From assembly GCA_033439685.1 (NCBI GenBank), contig JAUEDM010000002.1, positions 434,001 through 498,000 on the forward strand: a stretch of 64,000 bases of DNA. Direction: 5' to 3'. A model generated the notes under the pieces. That model was not told where the DNA came from, ran no database searches, and worked only from the letters and a program-made list of their open reading frames with translations. Made by a program: the position numbers and the translations under genes. Of this stretch, positions 43,965 through 53,911 are shown piece after piece. The stretch is from Apodospora peruviana (taxonomy: Eukaryota > Ascomycota > Sordariomycetes > Sordariales > Lasiosphaeriaceae). The first letter of the stretch is position 1, and every line of letters begins with the position of its first letter.

Positions 43965-46178
43965 ATGGAGCTCTGGGGACGAGTCTGGGTGGCCGTCACC
44001 CGGGTTCTTGGAATCACGACTCTGTCGGCATTTGATGTGTCGGATCAGTCTCCGATGGGGCTTGCGGAGCCTGTTGTTGTTGAACATCTCCAGCCGTTGG
44101 TCTTGCCTCCCGGACCTATCTTCAGACCTCCAGGCCACCGACAGGACGATGGCGATGGTTCAGGTTTCCAATGCAACTACAGCGCCATGACGGGGTGGAG
44201 AAAGTGCTCAACCCCGGAAGATCGTCTCTGCTGGCTTGCCAACGACGCGACTGGCGAAAGATTCGACATAAGCACCGACTATGAAACGAAGGCCCCAACC
44301 GGCATTAAACGCGAGTACTGGCTCGAGGTCACCAAAACAGACATCACCGCCGATGGGTACGCGTTCAAGGGAGCTACGGTCTTCAACGGCTCTTATCCCG
44401 GGCCTTGGATCCAGGCATGTTGGGGGGATACGGTCGTCATCCATGTCCGCAACAGCAATCCGGATCGCGGCACCAGCGTCCACTGGCACGGAATCCGCCA
44501 GCTCAACACCATGCACATGGACGGTGTGAATGGAGTCACCCAGTGCCCGATAGCCCCGGGCAGCAGTTTTACCTACAAGTGGAACGTGATGCAATATGGC
44601 TCGTCTTGGTATCACTCCCACTACAGCGAACAGTATGCCGACGGTGCACATGGACCAATTGTACGTGCTCGACATTGTTGCTCTGTTTCATACATACTCA
44701 CACACTGGTGACAGACTCTTCACGGCCCGACTTCAGGCAATTTTGACGAGGCGGCTGACATACCGACCCTCATGACGGACTGGAGTATGCCGCCAGCCCC
44801 TTGCCCACGGTATCGTACCTAATTATCTAACGTGCAAGTACAGGACACGCTAGCATATTCGATGCCGTTGAAACCCCTCGCATCCGGAGCATCTTGCTGA
44901 ACGGCACCGGCGACGTGACCCAATTCGGGAAGCAGCAAAACACAAGCGCGATACCCACACCGTACACTCTCGTCTTCGACAAGCAGACCAGTGTCCGCCC
45001 GAAACGATACCTTCTCCGCCTCATCAACACATCGATTGGATCCACGTTCGTCTTCTCCATCGACAACCATCTGCTCTCCATCGTGAGCGCCGATTTCGTA
45101 CCCATCTACCCCTACCAGAACACGTCGGTCCTGATAGGCATCGGCCAGCGCTATAACGTCATCGTCGAAGCAGCTCCGATCGCCACCGGCAGCGCGCAGC
45201 CGGTCATGGCCGACGGAAACTACTGGATCAGGACGACAGTCGCCAACAACTGCGGCCCGGGTGTCGGCGTGCCAAAGGGCGCAAACTACAGCAGGACCGG
45301 TATCCTGCGCTACGACGGCAGCAGCACGGCCGAGCCGCTGTCGCAGCCCTGGAACGGCGTCTCTCTCGCCTGCTCGGACGAGACCTACACAAGCTTGCGA
45401 CCCGTGCTGCCCTGGGTCGTCGGAGACCCGATCAACAATTTGACGAAAGGAGTGGGGGGCTTGCAGCACATGGCAGTGGTCAAGGGCACACCCGAAACCA
45501 AAATCCCGAGCTTCCCCAACCCCAGTCTGATGTTCTGGAACGTCTCGGCCGGTAGTGGCCCCAAGTTCACTCCCCTCCAGGTGAATTTCAGCGATCCGAT
45601 CTTCTTGCACCTGGACAACACCCAGCAGCCGTGGAACCCGCTGTGGGAAGTCTTCCCGGAGGGTCGAACCGGCCGGCCGACGGACTGGGTATGGCTGGCC
45701 ATCACGGCAGATCCTACCACTGATATCGATGCACACCCTGTAAGCACCACCTACCTACCTAGCCCGTCAAACCCTCTCTAATGCACGAGACCAATAGATC
45801 CACCTCCACGGGCACGACTTCGCCATCCTCCAGCAGGCCGAAAACATGGCCTACGCACCCGAAAACATCCGCCTGAACCGCCTCAACCCGCCGCGGCGCG
45901 ACGTAGTGCTGATGCCCACCAACGGCTTCATCATCATCGCGTTCAAGGCCGATAATCCGGGGTCGTGGCTCATGCACTGCCACATCGCCAAGCACGCTTC
46001 CAACGGCCTCGCGCTGCAGATCCTCGAACGTCAGGCCGACGCTGCGTCCATGTGGCCGACGTCTGCCGGGAACAAAGCCGTCGAGGCGGCTGCCACGCTG
46101 TGCAGCAGCTGGACTTCATGGGTCTCGGCCTCTTACACGGCGACGCCAACGCCGCTCCCTAACGATTCTGGGATCTGA
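43965..46178 (+). CDS. Laccase (ascomycete multicopper oxidase)
   Basis: Four exons (43965-44660, 44715-44784, 44844-45739, 45798-46178; introns 54, 59, 58 nt) give 680 aa. The ATG at 43965 opens a secretion signal. All four copper motifs are present: VHWHGIRQLNT, SWYHSHYSEQYADG, HPIHLHGHDF (split exactly at the last intron) and HCHIAKHASNGLALQILER. Copper binding is therefore complete: one type 1 site and the trinuclear cluster. The C-terminus ends PNDSGI, the DSG(L/I/V) plug typical of asco-laccases. The enzyme oxidises phenols and reduces oxygen to water, in lignin or plant phenolic turnover, pigment formation or detoxification. It is longer than most, with a Gln/Asp/Pro-rich N-terminal part of about 70 residues before the first cupredoxin. 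The small adjacent gene upstream is unrelated by sequence. Confidence 0.93.
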
Positions 46179-46833
46179 TGGAATGTAACTAGCCTAAGGT
46201 CTGGTGTGAGCAGGGGTGATGAGCATTGCACTTTCAGGTTGCTCACAAGCAACCAATAACCATATTTATTTACCCCGTATCCTATCGGAACTGTATTATT
46301 TATCTAAGCTGTCCAAATGAGAAATATTTGCGCAGATATCTACCTCTAAATCGTGATGTATCCTGTAGGGTGGATAAGTAAAACCTCCTAGGCCAGTATC
46401 TGCAAGGAAAACGTCGGAAAACGTTGGAAAAAAGGTCTTGTAAGAGGTAGTCGGAAACAACCTGCAATACCTGACAGAGGTTTTATTATTCGGCTCGCAT
46501 CAGGCTAGCTAGGATGAGATACATTTGCTGTTACTCACTGCCGTGTCTTTGCGAGATGTCATGGATAATGAATGGCCATGATATATTAAATGTGATTGTA
46601 TTATCATCTCTCGTATTAACTGAATGTTTGCGAGATAACCATGTTCTCGAAAGGCCATATCGTGGACACGTTGATGAGCAGTGTCGGACGCCTATGTAGA
46701 TGAAAATCTCAACCCAAACTCCACAAACGACGACCAAGTCATGACGGTAAGGTATTATTGCTTGCCAGAACCCAACGACAAAAACCAACGCAAACACTCC
46801 CAGCCAAATCGTACTCAACCCCCATCAAACCTC
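46179..46833. other. Intergenic, convergent 3' flanks
   Basis: AT-rich 3' flanks of the laccase and the phosphatase. No feature beyond short direct repeats (GGAAAACGT, about 46406 and 46417). Confidence 0.6.
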
Positions 46834-47988
46834 TCAAACAATATTATCTCCCCTCACACCCGAACCAACTGGCTTCCTGGAGCCATTAAACCCAGCAGCA
46901 CCATGGTGATGTCCATTCGAGCCACCCTCAAAGAACCCATGCTCCTTGGTAAACGGGAAACCCGCACCGCTCGATCCCCACCCAACGCGCCTCGTGAACG
47001 TCGCGCCGCCAAGCTCCATCCCCTCTCCACCGCCAAACATCATCGGGCTCGACCGGTTGAGGGGGATATGGTTGTACCGCCAGTCCCAGATTGCCGCGTA
47101 CGTCATGCGGTACGCACTGAACGCCATCATGGTACCAATGACCGCGCCAGCGAGCACATCATACCAGTTGTGGAACTCATCAATCGTCAGCGCGCCACCA
47201 ATCAGGCATGCTCCCAGCACCGGCGCCCAAATAGCAACCAGCTTCCACATGGCGGGGTGATAATTCGACCACACCTTCAACTTGGCGTTGAGGTACAAGC
47301 TCAAGAACACAAACCCGGCAAACGCGGCAGTCGTGTGTCCGCTCGGCATAGACTCGAGGGAATCATTGATCTCCTTCTCGTCGCCCGTGCACACCTCCCT
47401 TGTATAATAGATCTGCTGGAAGCCCTTGGCATTATAGCCCGCACCGACGATACCGGGCGTATTCGACGCTTTCGACAGATCCGGCTGGCAGACCGTCAAA
47501 AAGTGCGGCCGCAGACCGCCGATGAGCCACTTGATGAAGACTTGGAAGACCGCGGCCGTGATCAGAGAGTAGAGCAGGCCGATGATGCCGTTGTTGACGT
47601 CCCAGAAGGAGCGGACGCGGATCTGCATGAACAGAATCACGACGATCGGGATCATTGCCGCCAGAAAGGCGGCCAGCCAGATGGGGATGATTTCTTTGCG
47701 CATCGGGTAGGCGAATTGCGGGTAGACGACCTCGCCATCGGAAAATGTCACGGCGAAGGAGCGGGTGGGTGCCGGGCGGGCCATGTAGACGCCTAGGCCG
47801 ATGGCGCCCATGGCGGCCATTGTGAGGATGTCGAGCCAGGTCACCTTGATCCATTGGCCGAAGGTCGGACGGGTGGTCATGGTGTAGGGCTCGTGGTGGC
47901 CGCGGCGGGTGCGGGCGTGGCCGTTTGTGCCGTGAGCAGCAGGGGCGACGGCGGGGCCGTCGCGGGGATGACGCGTGAAGAGGCCCAT
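46834..47988 (-). CDS. PAP2 lipid phosphatase (Dpp1/Lpp1-like)
   Basis: Single exon, 384 aa, from ATG 47988. Six hydrophobic segments surround the PAP2 phosphatase signature: KWLIGGLRP (K-x6-RP), SMPSGHTTA (PSGH), and FHNWYDVLAG (H-x3-D). The usual SR before the third motif is replaced by TIDE, a modest departure seen in some fungal members. Membrane PAP2 enzymes remove phosphate from diacylglycerol pyrophosphate, phosphatidate or lysophosphatidate independently of magnesium, in vacuolar or Golgi membranes, and so affect lipid signalling and synthesis. The Gly/Ser-rich C-terminal tail (after about 300) is likely cytoplasmic. N-terminal residues 1-45 are His/Arg-rich and unstructured. Substrate specificity is not predictable from sequence. 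Confidence 0.9.
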   Translation of the reverse strand: MGLFTRHPRDGPAVAPAAHGTNGHARTRRGHHEPYTMTTRPTFGQWIKVTWLDILTMAAMGAIGLGVYMARPAPTRSFAVTFSDGEVVYPQFAYPMRKEIIPIWLAAFLAAMIPIVVILFMQIRVRSFWDVNNGIIGLLYSLITAAVFQVFIKWLIGGLRPHFLTVCQPDLSKASNTPGIVGAGYNAKGFQQIYYTREVCTGDEKEINDSLESMPSGHTTAAFAGFVFLSLYLNAKLKVWSNYHPAMWKLVAIWAPVLGACLIGGALTIDEFHNWYDVLAGAVIGTMMAFSAYRMTYAAIWDWRYNHIPLNRSSPMMFGGGEGMELGGATFTRRVGWGSSGAGFPFTKEHGFFEGGSNGHHHGAAGFNGSRKPVGSGVRGDNIV

Positions 47989-49101
47989 TTTTGTTGTGTG
48001 GGGTCAGATCGTGAAGGAGATCAACGGAGTTTGTGGGGATGGAGGAAGTGATTGATCTGCCGGCCGTGGTCTAGACACTGGAGACTGGAGTAGGTCTCTC
48101 CCGCGGAGTACCTGACCTAACACCTGTTGAATGCTGATTATCGATGGACAAAGATAGCGAAAATGATGATCTTTGGGAAGAGAAGAAGAGGCAAGAGGAA
48201 GTGCTGGTTTTCGGCTTTTTGAGATGGTGCAGTGGTCTGGCCAGCCCCAATGACGTGTGGCTGGATTCTGACGTCACTGTCAATAAGTGGCTAGGCTAAT
48301 GAATCAATCCAATACGCCTTCCAAAGCAATGAAACGTTCAAAGGAGGAAGGAAATTGGTGCGGAAAAGATGCCGCCGCTTAACCGCAGGGCAGGCACCAT
48401 CAATGACCCCCACAATCCGACTTGCCCAGCCAACAACAAGCCTTTTTGGCTGTTTCAGAAGGAAAGCCCCGAGGGCTCGACTGGTCGGGGAATGACAGGC
48501 GCGGGCCCTGTCCGCCGTTAGCCCCACAATGAGATCATCGTCCCCCACAAAACTTGGCAGCTTGGCAACTTGCCGCAAAGCTTGTTCTTCCCTTCCCTCC
48601 TTTGTCAATGCCATTCTCCGATTGATCGAACATCCACGCGGCCAGTCGCTTTAAGATCCCGAAATTACTCCATTTTGGGCACCTCTTTTGATCGCCGGTG
48701 GCACACCTCGTCTCGAATTGAGCAGTGAAATTTTATCAGTTTTATTGGAGGACCAAGAACCTCTTCGAAGTCGGAACATGCTCAGTTCCATTTACGGTAT
48801 ATCACAACCGACAACTGCCGACACCTCGTTGCAGTCCAGATCTACGCTCTTCCTGCCTCTCCTTTCTACGTACCAACCTAGTTGATCCATGTCATTAAAC
48901 TCCCGGCATAATCGGGGCACAGTTTCTTTCCGACATCAATTCATTTCAGGTACCTCTCATCTCACTTTGCAGTCTGTCTAATTCAAGCTCACATGCTACC
49001 CCGAAATAATTATAGGTAATGACCGGTCAAAACAGCCCAAAATTACAAAAGAGAATGCCAAAAGAAAATGCCAAAAGAAACCCCTTCATGATGCCAATGC
49101 T
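47989..49101. other. Intergenic
   Basis: Promoter of the PAP2 gene and 3' flank of the next minus-strand gene. No supported gene. Confidence 0.55.
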
Positions 49102-51165
49102 TCACTTGTACCACCAAATCTGCAAACACCCCGGTCGTCCCAAATTCCCCGTCTGGAAAATCGTATCCTGATCCCTTCCACACACAGTAACAGCAGAAGT
49201 CTTACCAGTCGGCAACATCGTCTTCATGAACGAGTGCACCACACCAGCACCTTTACCCAGCGTCTTGCCAATCTCGTTCCATTTAGGAGGGTTCGTGCCC
49301 GCCAGGTCACGATATCCAACAACAGCGTGCATCCCGCCGTCAAACACCTGCCACCACGGCGCAAACGCTTTATCCGACTCGCCCGCAGCGAAATCGATCG
49401 GCGCGGGGATGACCGAACACTGCCCCAAGATCCAGTAAGCCAGTTTCCCCGTAGGAACACTGTTCGGTCCGAAGCCGCTGGCCGAAAGGTCCGAATTGAT
49501 TCTCACCAAGCCGCGGCCGGGCAGCTTGCCGTTGGTAATAAAGCTGTGCGGCGAGCCGTGGCCGTCGCTGAACGCTACCTGTACCGCGTTGATGTATTGA
49601 CTGGATGCAGCCTTGTAGGTCTGCGGATCGTCCCAGTAGTACTGGGAATTGACGACGCGGTTGCCGCTCCCCGACAACAGGCCGGCGCGCAGGTTGTTGG
49701 CTTCCTGGATGAAGACTTCTGACAGACCGTCGTTGGACATGAGATATCTGCCCAACAGAACAGAGTTGGAGGCGCGGCGCGAGGGGCCGGGGAGTTTGTT
49801 GTCGCTGCCGCGACGGGTGAGGATTGTGGTGTTGTCTGCCACTGTGCCTGTGTCGCCGCAGGTGTTGGGGTTACCGCCGTCGGGGAAGATTGGGTTACTG
49901 TCACTGCTGCCCGGGCGCGGGATCACGGGGACGGGCTCGAATACGTCTTGGGTGTTGCCGGCGGGGATGTAGCCTACCAGCAGAGCAGAAGTCGGACTCA
50001 GCACGCTGCTGATGGTCACGTTGAACCGAAACACGGGCTGGATGTACGCGTTGCCGGAGTCGTAGAAGCAGAGATCGATTGACCTGACGGTCGCGTTGGT
50101 GGTGATACCGCCCGCCACAAGCACATCGGTGATACGCTTCTGGATCTGGTCCGGTGTGAGCGGTTTGACTGAAGCCCGTTTGTGTGGCTGGTTGGGCGGT
50201 GTGCCGGCCGGTCGCCAGAGGTGCGTTAGTCCTCTGATCTTGCCGTCCACGTCGAAACTGAAGATTGCTTGACTGCCCGGGCCGCAGACAGGATGAGAGT
50301 CTTTAGCGTACGGGATCGAACGCTGGATGACGCCATCTAGAAGATAGCTGGCTGGTCCCGACGCCTTCTTGCCGAAAGACTGCTGCGAGCCATCTAAGCG
50401 AGAACCGATGACGATGCCCGCGAGCGTGCCGTCGTTGGGAATGATGGACCCGAAGAATGACTTGAGGGTGTTGTCGTTGATGCTGAGACCACCTTCGCCT
50501 GCGGGTTTCAGTGCCGAAAGATCGGGAAACACGGACGTCTCGCCGATGGTCTTGTCGACCTGTCCGATCAAAGTCTCGCCATCATACCAGAATTTGCCGT
50601 TGTCGTCTTCGAAGGTGTCGATCTTGGCGCCGGGTGCGGCAGCGTTCTTGATGATGTCCTCTAGATCAGCGGCGGGGAACAGGACCGGCTTGCCGAGAGT
50701 GAGCACGGGCAGGTCTTCGGTGTAGAGTGGTGGTGTGGTGTCAAAGACGGGACCGTTTCCATCGGGAGGGGTAGTCTGTCTCTTGCATGCTGGAGTGTCT
50801 GTGTCAGGGCAGACGATGGTCCAGCCGCGGATGCCGCCTTCCATTGTGAATGGGCCCTGCTGGCCGGCGATCAGGCCCGGGTCCGAGCAGTCCGCCTTCT
50901 CGTGGATGATGACATTGCAGGTCGGCTCCTTGGTCTTGAGCCAGATTGAGCGCCATGTGTCGAATTCTGCGTCGGCGAAGTTGTTGCACTCGCCGCAGTC
51001 GTGGATGGTGTTATCGATTGCGACGTCGTGAGTGGCCCCTCCTAGGTTGTCCTGTTGGCCGACTGTGAAGGTGCCGATGACCGTCCTCTTCTCGACTGGG
51101 GCTGCATATGCAGTCCCCAAGAGGAGGAGGGAGGTGAGGGCGAACATTGGGTTCGGAGCGTGCAT
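49102..51165 (-). CDS. Large secreted protein of unknown function (DUF6345-like C-terminus)
   Basis: One exon, 687 aa. MHAPNPMFALTSLLLLGTAYA is a signal peptide, followed by a Kex2-like site (EKRTV). Other dibasic sites (CKRQ, HKRAS, TRRGS, SRRAS) split the protein into blocks. The C-terminal 230 residues hold NSQYYWDD, SDGHGSPHSF (His536), AYWILGQCSVI (Cys583) and WWQVFDGGMHAVVGYR. This pattern of a His-Gly block, then a Cys after a strand, then W..F.GG.H...GYR recalls the DUF6345 family. A His-Gly/Cys pair at the ends of adjacent strands is also how clan CD cysteine peptidases are built; that comparison is mine, not established. The N-terminal 500 residues have no domain I recognise. Confidence 0.85.
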   Translation of the reverse strand: MHAPNPMFALTSLLLLGTAYAAPVEKRTVIGTFTVGQQDNLGGATHDVAIDNTIHDCGECNNFADAEFDTWRSIWLKTKEPTCNVIIHEKADCSDPGLIAGQQGPFTMEGGIRGWTIVCPDTDTPACKRQTTPPDGNGPVFDTTPPLYTEDLPVLTLGKPVLFPAADLEDIIKNAAAPGAKIDTFEDDNGKFWYDGETLIGQVDKTIGETSVFPDLSALKPAGEGGLSINDNTLKSFFGSIIPNDGTLAGIVIGSRLDGSQQSFGKKASGPASYLLDGVIQRSIPYAKDSHPVCGPGSQAIFSFDVDGKIRGLTHLWRPAGTPPNQPHKRASVKPLTPDQIQKRITDVLVAGGITTNATVRSIDLCFYDSGNAYIQPVFRFNVTISSVLSPTSALLVGYIPAGNTQDVFEPVPVIPRPGSSDSNPIFPDGGNPNTCGDTGTVADNTTILTRRGSDNKLPGPSRRASNSVLLGRYLMSNDGLSEVFIQEANNLRAGLLSGSGNRVVNSQYYWDDPQTYKAASSQYINAVQVAFSDGHGSPHSFITNGKLPGRGLVRINSDLSASGFGPNSVPTGKLAYWILGQCSVIPAPIDFAAGESDKAFAPWWQVFDGGMHAVVGYRDLAGTNPPKWNEIGKTLGKGAGVVHSFMKTMLPTGKTSAVTVCGRDQDTIFQTGNLGRPGCLQIWWYK

Positions 51166-53051
51166 TTTGCACAGGTTTGAGGTGGATGCAGTGAAGTGTT
51201 TTCTGTTTTCCCCTGATGAGATGTGAATGAAGATGATGAAGCTGATGATGCACTAGATAGAATACATGGTTTCAGATGTGTCGGCATCTAGCATCTTATA
51301 CTTTTATTTTTCGTTGTCAGTTGAGTCGTAACTATCACCAGATTCCTGAGGACAGCTTTGGTTCTAAATTTGGCGACATAGGGCTGGTTCTGCTCAATCT
51401 CCGAAGGGCAAGGCGGCAGCGAGCCTGAGCCTTAAGCCCTCATTGGGCGTTTGCGGTCCTTGGGCTCAGCCCCTACGGTACCTTAGCCTCCACTGTTTCG
51501 TAGGCCCACGACCGGTGACAGGAGTTATACGGGAACGCAGTGTGGGCTATTATTGGCCGGCTTGCGGCGCCACATGTCCTTGGCGAGAACATCAACATCG
51601 TGAACGTGACTGTTCGACGCCAAATTTCGGTCTGGTGATGACTCTTCACGCAGCCGTTCAGGAGGTGTGATCTGATCGGATATACCTGATTCTTCAGGAT
51701 CCAGTGATTTAGCTATGTCACTTAGACTTCTGGGAAATGGACTTGAAGAGGGCTGGGAAACTCGATGCTGCCTACCATGAATACATCCTAGAGCACTTAG
51801 ATACAAACGCCCTCTAGTCTGTGACACAACTATCATGGTATAAAACTTAAGCAACAACCACTCCTCTTTTGCCCAGACCAAAGATAAAACTTCAGGCTCC
51901 TGCACCGGCAGCATGCATACACACGGAAGCAGCCGTTCTATGTCCCCGTCGACGACATGATCGGCTGCGGCCCGGGAGTTGTTGCTCCGCTGCGCCTCCC
52001 CCTCAGCCGTTGACATGAGCCGAAATCTAGCGCTGCCACCACCACACCCTTCAGCCCTACGAAGCTCCGTCTCGGCGGTCTCGACCTGGCAACCAATCGT
52101 TATTCCGAAAAGCCTGGGCTGTATCCTTCACCGTCCATAAATCTGCCGATGGGGACTCTTTTATGTCCTGGTGGTTGCATCTCCCACCGTTCACATCACA
52201 CCAAGAATCTGCCAATAGCAAACTGGATGTCCGGATGGTTGCATTTCCGACTTACCTAATAATGATCTGATTCATTCGATACATGGCGATTGATCACGCC
52301 GTTCATCGTGAAATTGAGAGAAAGAAACAAACACCCGGATTCGGCATAGTACCAGCTGCAGTGGCACTGAACCTCGAAATAAGCTGTGACTCCGTGAGCT
52401 GAAGGGAGATATGGAGATGACTCTTGGGCTTTGATGAGACCCCAAAAATTCCCGACGTGAACATCAATGATAAGTATTATGTCTAACTCTTCGTCAATTG
52501 AGTGCAGGCGTCAGAGAGTACATGTACCTAGGTAAGGTCAGGTGCCTCTAGGTTCTAGGCAGCTGTGCAGAAGACAGCTGTACAGCGAGTCTACATTCTC
52601 AATTCAAGTTCTGAGAAAGAACACAACGATACTTTAACGTTTATAGTCAGTACCAGGTCGTGACCCAAAATCGCCTCACCAGCCAAGGACCCAGCTTATG
52701 ACACATTAGTTCTTACCATTCTCTTTTCAACCATGCCGATTATGCTCTAGCAAATATGATGACAATGACATGTGAATGATATGTCAGCGTAATGCCAAGA
52801 CATGTCTCCTTCCCCTCCTGGAGGTGGTGTCGTTATGCCTACGCGTTATGCCCAACAGTTATTAGCGCCACATGCCATCAACTGAGCTGGTGGATAAAAA
52901 CAACACAACATCAACCTTCTCATTTCGACAACCAACAACAGTTCTCATCCCAACCTTCTGTGCACCTCAACATCCAGCACGGGGAATCGCTCATCCATCC
53001 CCAACCACCTCTACCACTCGAAAAAAAAAAAAAAAAAAAAAGAGAAGCAAA
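51166..53051. other. Gene-poor stretch
   Basis: Divergent promoter region. An open frame at 51525-52016 (-) has no recognisable family and is left out. A run of about 23 A sits just before the next gene's start codon (53019-53041). Confidence 0.5.
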
Positions 53052-53507
53052 ATGTCGACCACCACCCCAAAATCTGCAGGCAACAGCCCCTCACCATCCA
53101 CCATCGCCAAAAGCCTCCTCACCCTAGTCGGCTCCGTCCGCGCTGTCTTCGGAATTGGATGTCTGACGGTCCCGTCTCTTGCAATCCAATTCATCGGCCT
53201 CAAACCGACCTCATTCTCGCCAGAAGCGTCGCTCATAGTCCGCCAGTTCGGCGTGCGCGAGATTGTGGTGGGCGGGTTCCTGCTCTACGCGGAGCGCAAA
53301 CGACGCGCCGCTTCACCTACAAATGGAGGAGACGAGGTGCGTCGCGCCATCTGGTGGAACGTGGCCACCGATGCGCTGGACGCGGTCGCGCTTGTGATCG
53401 CGTATGGCGTCGGTTCGTTGCAGGGAGGGGCTGTGTTTAACAAAATGTTGGGGACGGCGTTGGTGATGGTTTTTCTTGGGGTGGAGACTGCGGTTTTGTA
53501 TAGATAA
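53052..53507 (+). CDS. Small membrane protein, DUF4267-like
   Basis: Single exon, 151 aa, starting MSTTTPKSAG. The ATG at 53052 follows the A-run; the open frame above it is a low-complexity Lys run made by this A-tract. Three to four hydrophobic helices are visible: LVGSVRAVFGIGCLTVPSLAI, then the conserved-looking RQFGVREIVVGGFLLY, ATDALDAVALVIAYGVG and MLGTALVMVFLGVETAVL. The RxFGxRE and GxG spacing fits the DUF4267 family of small four-helix fungal membrane proteins. Function unknown. Confidence 0.78.
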   Translation: MSTTTPKSAGNSPSPSTIAKSLLTLVGSVRAVFGIGCLTVPSLAIQFIGLKPTSFSPEASLIVRQFGVREIVVGGFLLYAERKRRAASPTNGGDEVRRAIWWNVATDALDAVALVIAYGVGSLQGGAVFNKMLGTALVMVFLGVETAVLYR

Positions 53508-53911
53508 TTGATGGATTTGGAGAGGGGTGAGGGCTAGAGGGAAGGGAGAAGGGAAAGGTGTATCATGATATTGTCCAGTGGTTTCTATGTTGAGCAGTAT
53601 AAGGTTGTGATTCGAGGGAGTGCAGTGCATGTGCATGTGGTTGTCGGAGCTATCAAAACCAGCACTGCCCGTCTAATCCTGGGAAAGCAGTTCTTCAGCT
53701 TACATCTGATTACTTACAGGTTCTGTGGTTTGTGAACATGACAAATGATGTTTGGCAGTGTGTAGCTTCTTTTGCGTGGCAAAATAATAATGAGAACCTT
53801 GGAGAGAAGAGGAGGAAAAAGACAACAGAGCGGGAAGCAAGGAGGGACGAGGGATGGAGAGAATGTGTATATGTATCGTGAGTGTGAGTGTGAAAAGTAA
53901 CGATAAAAGCA
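53508..53911. other. Intergenic
   Basis: 3' flanks of a plus-strand gene and of the decayed minus-strand gene. No feature seen. Confidence 0.5.

Noticed and set aside
23776..46178. Possible secondary-metabolite cluster (P450, P450 pseudogene, laccase, membrane proteins)
   Set aside because: No backbone enzyme, transporter or pathway regulator is present, the genes are far apart, and housekeeping fba1 lies between them.
51525..52016. 163-aa open frame on the minus strand
   Set aside because: No recognisable family, signal or neighbouring exon. I cannot support it as a gene.
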